64,000 bases of DNA, from NCBI RefSeq assembly GCF_009760925.1, contig NZ_VRLV01000004.1, positions 671,589 through 735,588 on the forward strand, written 5' to 3'. How positions within the stretch are numbered: position 1 is the first letter of the stretch; every line of letters starts with the position of its first letter. Positions 1 to 6,745 of the stretch are shown here, piece by piece. The translations under genes and the position numbers were made by a program. A model generated the notes under the pieces. The model made no database searches, had not been told where the DNA came from, and saw only the letters and a list, made by a program, of their open reading frames with translations. The DNA comes from Nonomuraea typhae (GTDB lineage Bacteria > Actinomycetota > Actinomycetes > Streptosporangiales > Streptosporangiaceae).

Positions 1-135
1 ACGTGATTGTGCATGGCGCTTTTCACGCGATAGTCGGCAGTGTCAATCATCGGCTGTCAGAGGGCAAGCGCCCATGGTCACGTCCATGTCCGGCCAAAGA
101 GGGATACGTCACCCCGAACCCATGGACGCCCGGCC

Positions 136-148
136 TACACTCGCGGCG
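136..148 (+). promoter_or_regulatory. Likely -10 box of a leaderless promoter
   Basis: TACACT at 136-141 is followed by exactly six bases and then GTG at 148. This places the expected transcription start on the first base of the start codon. There is no Shine-Dalgarno sequence upstream of 148 and no clear -35 box. The promoter assignment is inferred from position and sequence only. Confidence 0.4.
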
Positions 149-3100
149 TGGTGGAGGACGCCAGGGCGCGATTCGCCCTCCGGCTCCGGGCGTTGAAGGA
201 CGCCTCGGGCCTTTCGGTGCGCGGGCTGACGATCGCCAGCGGCAGGACGCCCCGCCGGCGGCCCGGCCAGGAGCCGATCTGGCTGCGGCGCAGCACGATC
301 GACGGGATGATCAGCCAGAGCCGGCCGGTGCGGCCCGAGCGGCACAACTTCGAGGTCTTCGTCGACACCTGCCTGCGGGTGGCCGCCGAGTCCGGGCGCG
401 CCCTGCCTGACGGGCTGGGGGAGCGCGATGCCTGGGACGCGGCCTATCGGGCGCTGCGGGAGCAGATCGAGGAGCGTGAGCCGGTCCGCCCGGCCGCCCG
501 TGCCGTTCGCCCGGCCGACCCACGCCCGCCGTACCGTGGTCTGGAGGCTTTCGGCACCGCCGACGCCGACTACTTCTTCGGCCGCGACGCGCTGACGGCC
601 GCGCTCGTGGACCGGGTCGCCGGCGCGGACGGGCCGCTGATCGTGATGGGGCCTTCGGGGTCGGGCAAGTCCTCCCTGCTGAAAGCGGGGCTGGTGCCCG
701 CGCTCGCCCGCGACGCCGCCGGCGCTCCGGTCGTGTTCACGCCGGGCCCGGACCCCTTGCGGACGCTGCGCGAACTGGCCGAGCTCGACGACGACGCGAG
801 CCCGGAGAAGCTGGTCGCGGCCCTCAGGACGCGGTGGTCGGGCAGAGCGGTCATCATCGACCAGTTCGAGGAGGTTTTCACCGGCGGTCACGACGGCCGG
901 CCGTTCGTCCGGGTCCTGACGGCGCTGGGCTCGGGTGGGAACGGTCCAATGGCGATCGTGCTCGGGGTCCGGGCCGACTTCCTGGGCCGCTGCGCCCAGC
1001 ACCCGGGCCTGGTCCCCGCGGTCGAACGTCCTGTCGTGGTCACGCCGATGGCCCGCGAGCACCTGCTGGAGGTCATCCGGGGGCCGGCGCGGGCGGGCGG
1101 CCTGACCCTGCAGGACGGCCTGGCCGAGCTGCTGCTGGAGGACCTGCGCAGCGACCGGGACCACGCCGACGTCGTCGGCGTGCTGCCGCTGCTCTCGCAC
1201 GTGCTGCGCGAGACGTGGGCGCACCGCGAGGGTACGAGCCTGACGCTGGCCGGGTACCGGACGTCAGGAGGGATCATCCGGTCGCTGGCCCAGACGGCGG
1301 ACGCCACCGTCAACGGGCTGGACAGCGCCGCGCGCCATACGGCACGGCGGCTGCTGACCCGGCTGGTCCAGCTGGGCGTCGACGCCGCCGACACCGCGCG
1401 GCGGCTGCCGCTGGCCGACCTGCCCGACGACCCGGACATCCAGCGGGTGCTGGACCATCTGGCCCACGCCCGGCTGGTGACCGTCGAGGCCACGACCGTG
1501 CAGATCACGCACGAGGCGCTGATCCGCGGATGGCCGCGGCTGCGGACCTGGGTGGAGGAGGACCGCGCAGACCTCATCGTGCTGCAGCGCCTGGACGCCG
1601 ACGCCGCCCAGTGGGAGCTGCACGGGCGCGACCCGGCCTATCTGTACGCGGGGAACCGGCTGCAGGCGGCCCGTGACGCCTCCGCGGCGGCGTCGTGGGC
1701 GCAGCCGGAGGCCGACACGGTGACCAGCGCGTTTCTGGCCGCCGCGCAGGAGGCCGCCGCCCTGGCCCGGCGTATGGCGGTGCGCGGGCGGTGGCTGACC
1801 CGGGCCGCCCTGGTCGTGGTGACGGTGCTGGCCCTGGTCGCCTCGGCCGCGGGAGTGCTGGCCATGCGCGGGGCCGACCGGGCCGAGGCCCAGCGCCGTC
1901 AGGCCCTGTCCCGGCTGCTGACGGCGCGCAGCGACGTGATGCGCACGGCGGACGCGGTCGTGGCGGGCCTGCTCGCCGCGGCGGCCTGGCGGTACGCGCC
2001 CACCGGGGAGGCCAGGACCGGCATGCTGGCGACGCTGGCCACCCCGCTGGACGCCGTGCTCAACCACCCGTCGGCCGATGTCAGCGCGGTCGCCCTCAGC
2101 CCGGACGGCACGACGGTCGCCACCGGCGACATGGACGGGACCGTCCGCCTGTGGGACAGAGCCGGCCGGCCCAAGGGGGCGCCGCTCACCGGCCACCACT
2201 CCGGTGTCTACCCCATCGTCTTCAGCCCGGACGGCACCCTCATCGCCTCCGGAGACGGCGGCGAGAACCAGGACGGCATCGTCCTGATCAGGGACGCCGC
2301 CACCGGACGGCCACGGGCCGCGCCGCTGACCGGTCACAAGGGCTCGCTGAGCGCCATCGTCTTCAGCTCCGACGGCACGAAGCTCACCACGGCCGACGAC
2401 CACCAGATCGTCCAGCGGTGGAGCACCAGGACCTGGACCCGTCTCGGCCCCGCCATCGGGCCGCTGGTCACCGGCCGCGACACCTGGAGCAAGCTCAGCC
2501 CCGACGGCACGAGGCTGGCCGTCCAGACCGACCGGTTCAGCGTGGACTCCGCGTGGCAGGTCTGGGATCTGGCCGCCCGCCGGCCGTACGGCCCGGCGAT
2601 CCGCGCGGGGGAGATGGCCTTCAGCCCGGACAGGCGGACGATCACCACCGCCGACGACAACCTCAGCGACGACACCGCCCTGACCCAGCAGTGGGACATC
2701 GCCGCGCAGCACAAGATCGGCAAACCCGTCCGCGTCGGCCGATCGGTGTACTCCCTGCTCTACAGCCCCGATGGCCGCAATCTCGCGGTCGGCGGCGGCG
2801 ACGGCGCCGTCCGCTTCGTCGACACCCGGACCCGGCGGCAGACGGGCGCCGTCCTGCGCGGCCACAGCAGCTACATCGACGGCCTGGCCTACTCCGCCGA
2901 CGGCCGCCGTCTGGCGACCACGGTCCTGGATCGCAGCGCCCGCGTCTGGAACACCACCGTCTGGGCCCAGACGCCCGGCCCCACCGGGGACGGCGACCGG
3001 TTCACCAGCGCCGCGATCAGCGCCGACGGCCGCACTATGGCGGCCTTTACCTGGCTGGACATCAGGCACAACCACACCGTGAGAGCCGCTCATCTCCTGG

Positions 3101-3924
3101 ACGCCGCGACCGGCCGGGTCATCTCCGGCCCGCTGGACCTCGGGCTGTCCGACGACCATCTCGAGATGAACAGCGCCATCGCCTTCAGCCACGACGGCCG
3201 GCTGCTGCTGGTCGGCGCGAGCCACCAGGTCGGCACCCCGGAGGGATACACCACCGTCGACGGCAGCCGGATCGTGGTCCTGGACCTGGCGACGCATCGC
3301 CCGAGAGATCGGCTCGACTTCGTCCCCGGCGAGATCAACGCCCTCGCCGTCAGCCCCGACGACAGAGTGATCGCGACGGCGGGAGATCGCCTCACGCTGC
3401 GCAGCATGGCCACTCTGCGGCAGATCGCGGTCTCACCCTCGCTCGACGCGACCCTCGACGTCATCGTCTTCACTCCCGACGGCAAGGCGATCGTGACGGC
3501 GCAGAACAACCACACCTACACCGGCGGCCTCATCCACGTGCGGCGCACCAGCGACTGGACGCACATCGGCAACCCCATCCCCAACCCCGCCCCCATCACC
3601 GCCATGACCCTCAGCCGCGACGGCGCCCATCTGGCGATCGGCGAACCCGACGGCACCTTGCGGCTGTGGGACATCCGCTCCCAGCGTCAGATCGCGGTCG
3701 CGCCGCCCGTCGGTCCCACCGAGCAGCCGGAAAGCCTGCGCTTCACCCCGGACGGCACCGCCTTGCTGGCCGTCGCGGGCAGCGGCACCGGCAAGCGGTG
3801 GCCGCTGCGGCTGCCCGCCGACCCCTTCCGGGCGATGTGCGCGCTGGCCGGGCGATCGCTGACCCAGCAGGAGTGGAGCCAGTTCCTGCCGCCGGGCGAG
3901 CCGTACATGGCGACCTGCTCCTGA
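148..3924 (+). CDS. nSTAND-type NTPase with C-terminal WD40 repeats
   Basis: A protein of about 1258 residues. The N-terminal 100 residues resemble the helix-turn-helix domain that precedes the NTPase in this actinobacterial family. The NTPase module follows, with PPYRGLEAF..DYFFGRD, a Walker A (GPSGSGKSS, about residue 168) and a Walker B (VIIDQFEEVF, about 234). A single hydrophobic segment at about 548-573 probably anchors the protein in the membrane. From about residue 640 to the end, repeated SPDG...LWD units form one or two WD40 propellers. GTG at 148 was chosen because it follows a TACACT box by six bases; the frame is open further upstream to 40, but those residues look non-coding. 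Proteins of this design are thought to be signalling or sensor NTPases; the ligand and output are unknown. Some STAND proteins act in phage defence, but nothing here shows that. Confidence 0.88.
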   Translation: MVEDARARFALRLRALKDASGLSVRGLTIASGRTPRRRPGQEPIWLRRSTIDGMISQSRPVRPERHNFEVFVDTCLRVAAESGRALPDGLGERDAWDAAYRALREQIEEREPVRPAARAVRPADPRPPYRGLEAFGTADADYFFGRDALTAALVDRVAGADGPLIVMGPSGSGKSSLLKAGLVPALARDAAGAPVVFTPGPDPLRTLRELAELDDDASPEKLVAALRTRWSGRAVIIDQFEEVFTGGHDGRPFVRVLTALGSGGNGPMAIVLGVRADFLGRCAQHPGLVPAVERPVVVTPMAREHLLEVIRGPARAGGLTLQDGLAELLLEDLRSDRDHADVVGVLPLLSHVLRETWAHREGTSLTLAGYRTSGGIIRSLAQTADATVNGLDSAARHTARRLLTRLVQLGVDAADTARRLPLADLPDDPDIQRVLDHLAHARLVTVEATTVQITHEALIRGWPRLRTWVEEDRADLIVLQRLDADAAQWELHGRDPAYLYAGNRLQAARDASAAASWAQPEADTVTSAFLAAAQEAAALARRMAVRGRWLTRAALVVVTVLALVASAAGVLAMRGADRAEAQRRQALSRLLTARSDVMRTADAVVAGLLAAAAWRYAPTGEARTGMLATLATPLDAVLNHPSADVSAVALSPDGTTVATGDMDGTVRLWDRAGRPKGAPLTGHHSGVYPIVFSPDGTLIASGDGGENQDGIVLIRDAATGRPRAAPLTGHKGSLSAIVFSSDGTKLTTADDHQIVQRWSTRTWTRLGPAIGPLVTGRDTWSKLSPDGTRLAVQTDRFSVDSAWQVWDLAARRPYGPAIRAGEMAFSPDRRTITTADDNLSDDTALTQQWDIAAQHKIGKPVRVGRSVYSLLYSPDGRNLAVGGGDGAVRFVDTRTRRQTGAVLRGHSSYIDGLAYSADGRRLATTVLDRSARVWNTTVWAQTPGPTGDGDRFTSAAISADGRTMAAFTWLDIRHNHTVRAAHLLDAATGRVISGPLDLGLSDDHLEMNSAIAFSHDGRLLLVGASHQVGTPEGYTTVDGSRIVVLDLATHRPRDRLDFVPGEINALAVSPDDRVIATAGDRLTLRSMATLRQIAVSPSLDATLDVIVFTPDGKAIVTAQNNHTYTGGLIHVRRTSDWTHIGNPIPNPAPITAMTLSRDGAHLAIGEPDGTLRLWDIRSQRQIAVAPPVGPTEQPESLRFTPDGTALLAVAGSGTGKRWPLRLPADPFRAMCALAGRSLTQQEWSQFLPPGEPYMATCS

Positions 3925-3927
3925 GGT

Positions 3928-3963
3928 GTATTCCTTGACACGAATATTCGTCGTGGTGAATAC
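3928..3963 (+). promoter_or_regulatory. Nested palindromic operator over a leaderless promoter
   Basis: GTATTC (3928-3933) and GAATAC (3958-3963) are inverted repeats. They flank, at exactly 7 bases on each side, the perfect palindrome CGAATATTCG (3941-3950), and both share the centre 3945.5. TTGACA (3935-3940) and GAATAC form a -35/-10 pair with 17-bp spacing, and the expected start falls at or next to the ATG at 3972. The operator therefore covers the whole core promoter, as expected for autorepression by the ArsR-type protein encoded next. Confidence 0.7.
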
Positions 3964-3971
3964 TTCTGAGC

Positions 3972-4808
3972 ATGGACGCACTCCTCACCGCACTGGCCGA
4001 CCCGGCCCGCTGGCGGCTGGTGAGCCTGCTGGCCGAACGGCCCCGGCCGGTCGGGGTCCTGGCCCAGCTGGCCCAGGCACGCCAGCCGCAGACGACCAAA
4101 CACCTGCAGGCCCTGGAACGCGCGGGCCTGGTCACCTCCCAGCGCTCCGGCCAGCGCCGCATCTACGCGCTGCGCGGCGCACCCCTGAGGGAGCTCGCGG
4201 CGGCGCTCAACCGGCTGGCCGACACCGCCGACCAGGCCGGCGGCTCGCGTGAGACCTTCGACCGCTACGGGCTCAGCCTCGAGGCCGAGCGGCTGGCCGC
4301 CGGGGAGCACGGGTGGGCCGACGGCCGTTCGTTCACCTTCCACCGCTCGCTGGCGGCCCGCCCCGAGCTGGTCTGGCGCCACCTGACCGAAGCCGCCCTG
4401 CTCGCGCGCTGGTGGACCCCGGACGACCTGCGCGTCTCCGAGCTCGTCTTCGAGGCACGGCCGGGCGGGCGGATCGTCCACGAGTACCGCGACGCCGAGG
4501 ACGCCGACGGCGCCGACCCCGTCGCGGGGCGCGCACACGGAGTCGTCGTGGCCGTGCGCCCGGACGAGCACCTGGCCTACCGCCTCTCCCCGCTGCTGCC
4601 CGGCGGCGGCGACGCCTTCACCGCCCACCTCGACCTCGACCTCCGCCCCACCGGCACGGGCACCGAGCTCGACGTTCTCTTCCGCATCACCGACAGCACC
4701 GTCGAGTCCGCGGACTTCGTCGCCGGCATCGAGATCGGCTTCGGCCAGAGCCTCGACAAGCTCGTGACGACCCTCGCCGCGGACACCACCACAAGGAGCA
4801 AGAAATGA
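3972..4808 (+). CDS. ArsR-type regulator fused to an SRPBCC (AHSA1-like) domain
   Basis: A 278-residue fusion. Residues 1-85 are a winged helix of the ArsR type (LADPARWRLVSLLAERP, then QTTKHLQALERAGLV as recognition helix). Residues about 118-265 are an SRPBCC/AHSA1 hydrophobic-pocket domain (RSLAARPELVWRHLTEAAL followed by ARWWTPDDL). No cysteine pair typical of metal-sensing ArsR proteins is seen, so the sensor is probably the SRPBCC pocket and the effector a small hydrophobic molecule (inference). There is no good ribosome site, and the start probably lies at the transcript 5' end. The stop overlaps the start of the downstream reductase (ATGA), so the two form an operon. Autorepression through the upstream palindrome is likely. 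Confidence 0.87.
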   Translation: MDALLTALADPARWRLVSLLAERPRPVGVLAQLAQARQPQTTKHLQALERAGLVTSQRSGQRRIYALRGAPLRELAAALNRLADTADQAGGSRETFDRYGLSLEAERLAAGEHGWADGRSFTFHRSLAARPELVWRHLTEAALLARWWTPDDLRVSELVFEARPGGRIVHEYRDAEDADGADPVAGRAHGVVVAVRPDEHLAYRLSPLLPGGGDAFTAHLDLDLRPTGTGTELDVLFRITDSTVESADFVAGIEIGFGQSLDKLVTTLAADTTTRSKK

Positions 4809-5404
4809 CCGGCCCGACCGCCCGCAAGGTCACCGCGAACCTGAGCCTCACCCTCGACGGCCGCTACAACGGCCCGGGCGGGCCCGGCGACTTCAGCGCG
4901 TTCGCCCCGTACGTGACCAGCGACGTCGCCCGCGACCACATGGGCCGCATCTGGGAGGACGCCACGACCGCGCTGCTCGGCCGCATCAACGCCGAAGGGT
5001 TCATGGGCTACTGGCCCTCGGTCGCCGAGGACGCCACCGCCGACCCGCGCGATCGCGGCTACGCCACCTGGCTGGTCGACAGCGAGAAGGTGGTCCTGTC
5101 CACCACCCTGACTGAGGCGCCGTGGGAACGCACCCGCGTGGTGAACGCCCCCGCCGCCGACGTCGTCACCGACCTCAAGGCCGCCGGCCGGGGCGACATC
5201 CTCGTCAACAGCAGCGCCAGCGTCATCAAGCCGCTCCTGGCGGCGGACCTGCTCGACCGGCTCTACCTCATGATCTTCCCCGAGATCGCCGGCGGCGGGC
5301 AGCGCCTGTTCGACGACGGCCTGCCGGCCACGAAGTGGGCGCTCACCCACCAGGAGACCGGCGACCTGGGCGAGATCGCCATGGTCTACGACCGTCTCCG
5401 CTGA
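4805..5404 (+). CDS. Dihydrofolate-reductase/RibD C-terminal family reductase
   Basis: A 199-residue protein with the RibD-C/DHFR fold. It opens with KVTANLSLTLDGRYNGP, has the central KVVLSTTL strand, and ends with DRLYLMIFPEIAGGGQRLF, which is typical of the NADPH-dependent reductases annotated as 'dihydrofolate reductase family protein' in actinobacteria. These are seldom true folate enzymes; the substrate is unknown. AGGAG lies six bases before the ATG, which overlaps the stop of the preceding gene. Coupling to the ArsR-SRPBCC regulator suggests that the regulator senses a substrate or inducer of this reductase. Confidence 0.86.
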   Translation: MTGPTARKVTANLSLTLDGRYNGPGGPGDFSAFAPYVTSDVARDHMGRIWEDATTALLGRINAEGFMGYWPSVAEDATADPRDRGYATWLVDSEKVVLSTTLTEAPWERTRVVNAPAADVVTDLKAAGRGDILVNSSASVIKPLLAADLLDRLYLMIFPEIAGGGQRLFDDGLPATKWALTHQETGDLGEIAMVYDRLR

Positions 5405-5408
5405 ACCA

Positions 5409-5846
5409 CTACCGCTCGGAGATCCGGTCCAGGGCGGCCGACAGCCGCTTCATCCCCTCGATGATCTCCATGAACGCGTCGTGCCCGAGCTCCTCCAGCA
5501 CCCGGTCGGCCAGCGCCGTCAGGTCCGGATCGATCCGCTTGACCGCGGCCCGACCCTCGGCCGTGGGCATGAGCAGCTTGGCACGGCGATGGGCCGGGTT
5601 GGGCTCGTACTCGGCGAGCCCGTTGCCCACCAGCAGATCCGCGATCCGCTGCACCCCCTGCCTGTTGAGCCCTCTGAGCCGGGCGATGGCCGCCACCGGC
5701 ATCGGCTCCTCGAGCACCGCGCTGAGCACCTGCCACCAGGCCACGGTCATCCCCACCGGACGGGCGAGCGAGTCGCCCGCCGCCTGGAACTGCCCGTTGA
5801 GCCGGTAGACCGTGAGCGCGGCCTCGGTGAGATACCGCCCCGTCAC
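5409..5846 (-). CDS. MarR-family transcriptional regulator
   Basis: A 145-residue MarR protein: a dimerising N-terminal helix, a winged helix with PVAAIARLRGLNRQGVQRIADLL as the DNA-binding helices, then a wing containing HRRAKLLMPTAEGR. The start is GTG at 5846, which overlaps the stop of the PfpI-like gene by four bases (GTGA), so it is the second gene of a two-gene operon. It probably represses its own operon through the repeated element at 6450-6480. It converges with the reductase gene, with only four bases between the stops. Confidence 0.88.
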   Translation of the reverse strand: MTGRYLTEAALTVYRLNGQFQAAGDSLARPVGMTVAWWQVLSAVLEEPMPVAAIARLRGLNRQGVQRIADLLVGNGLAEYEPNPAHRRAKLLMPTAEGRAAVKRIDPDLTALADRVLEELGHDAFMEIIEGMKRLSAALDRISER

Positions 5847-6445
5847 TGCAACGCCTCGAACGCGGAGGCGTCCCCGAAGGCGAACAGCCGATACCAGGCG
5901 TCCAGGATCGCCGGCTCATACAGATCCAGCCGGGCGAAGATCTCCCGGGCGAACTCGACGGGCTTGACCGGATTGCCGGTGATCAGATTGCTGTCGGTCA
6001 CCGCGGGCGCCTCGACGTAGCAGCCGGCTCCGCCGTACCCCTGTTGCATCTGCAGGTACGGCAGGGCCGCGCTGGTGTGCTTGCGCGTGTCGAACACGCC
6101 TGCCCTGGCCAGCCCGGCGGTCGCCCCGCAGATGGCGGCCACCGGGACACCCGCCTCCAGGAGGTCGCGCGCCTTGATCGCGAAGGGGGCGAGCTCGTCA
6201 CCGGCGTCCCAGAGCGCGGCGCCCGGCAGGATGAGCATCGCCGGGTCCTCGATCGCCTCGAGGGTGACGTCGGGCGTGATGCGCAGCCCGCCCATGGACA
6301 CGACCGGCTCGGCGGTGAGCCCGACGGTCACCAGCTCGTAGCGGCCCGGCTCCTTGTGGTACTCGCCGTTCCTGATGTGGGCGGTGGCGAACCCGGTCTC
6401 CCAGTCGGCCATGGTCTCGTAAATCGCGTGATAAATCTGTCGCAT
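5843..6445 (-). CDS. DJ-1/PfpI family protein
   Basis: A 200-residue protein of the DJ-1/PfpI (class I glutamine amidotransferase-like) superfamily. The nucleophile elbow reads AAICGATAGLARAG with a cysteine in the expected place, and an LILPGAALWD segment precedes it. Members include proteases, glyoxalases and redox-stress proteins; the precise activity cannot be told. ATG at 6445 is preferred over GTG at 6451 because a TTGACA-17-CAACAT promoter puts transcription start on 6445. It is first in an operon with the MarR gene. Confidence 0.84.
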   Translation of the reverse strand: MRQIYHAIYETMADWETGFATAHIRNGEYHKEPGRYELVTVGLTAEPVVSMGGLRITPDVTLEAIEDPAMLILPGAALWDAGDELAPFAIKARDLLEAGVPVAAICGATAGLARAGVFDTRKHTSAALPYLQMQQGYGGAGCYVEAPAVTDSNLITGNPVKPVEFAREIFARLDLYEPAILDAWYRLFAFGDASAFEALQ

Positions 6446-6449
6446 GACC

Positions 6450-6480
6450 ACATGTTGTCATTTTGGGTACATGTTGTCAA
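6450..6480 (-). promoter_or_regulatory. Leaderless promoter with direct-repeat operator
   Basis: Reading the minus strand, TTGACA (6480-6475), 17 bases and CAACAT (6457-6452) form a promoter whose start would be 6445, the A of the PfpI ATG. An 11-base sequence, TGACAACATGT, occurs twice (6479-6469 and 6460-6450), 19 bp apart, covering both promoter boxes. This is a plausible operator for the MarR protein of the same operon. Confidence 0.55.
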
Positions 6481-6490
6481 TTGATGTGAC

Positions 6491-6745
6491 CTAGCCGATC
6501 AGCCTGGCGTTGGCCCAGGTCGGGTCGTCGAGGTCGTTGACCTCGACGAAGCGGCCGTTGCCCCGATGGCCGGCGATGAGGCGCGCGTGCTCGTACCCGT
6601 TGTCGAGGCGTTCCTCCCACACGTATCCGTTGCCCTGCGACCGGTCGCCAAAGGGCTGCTGCGTGCCGGCCGAGGCGGTTGTCCCGGTCACGGTCAGCGT
6701 GAGGCCGAGCATCCTCTGCGTCGCTCCTACTCCAGGCCGGCGCAT
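6491..6745 (-). CDS. Small putative secreted protein, unknown function
   Basis: An 84-codon frame starting inside the last 19 bases of the preceding LuxR-type gene. AAGGA lies 3-4 bases before the ATG. The first 26 residues look like a signal peptide: RR, then the moderately hydrophobic MLGLTLTVTGTTASAG with an A-S-A cleavage motif. The predicted mature part (about 58 residues) is polar and contains two similar segments, EHARLIAGHRGNGR and WANARLIG. No family is recognised. It may be a real translationally coupled small protein, or a remnant of a longer secreted protein. Evidence is limited to the ribosome site, coupling and signal-like start. Confidence 0.4.
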   Translation of the reverse strand: MRRPGVGATQRMLGLTLTVTGTTASAGTQQPFGDRSQGNGYVWEERLDNGYEHARLIAGHRGNGRFVEVNDLDDPTWANARLIG

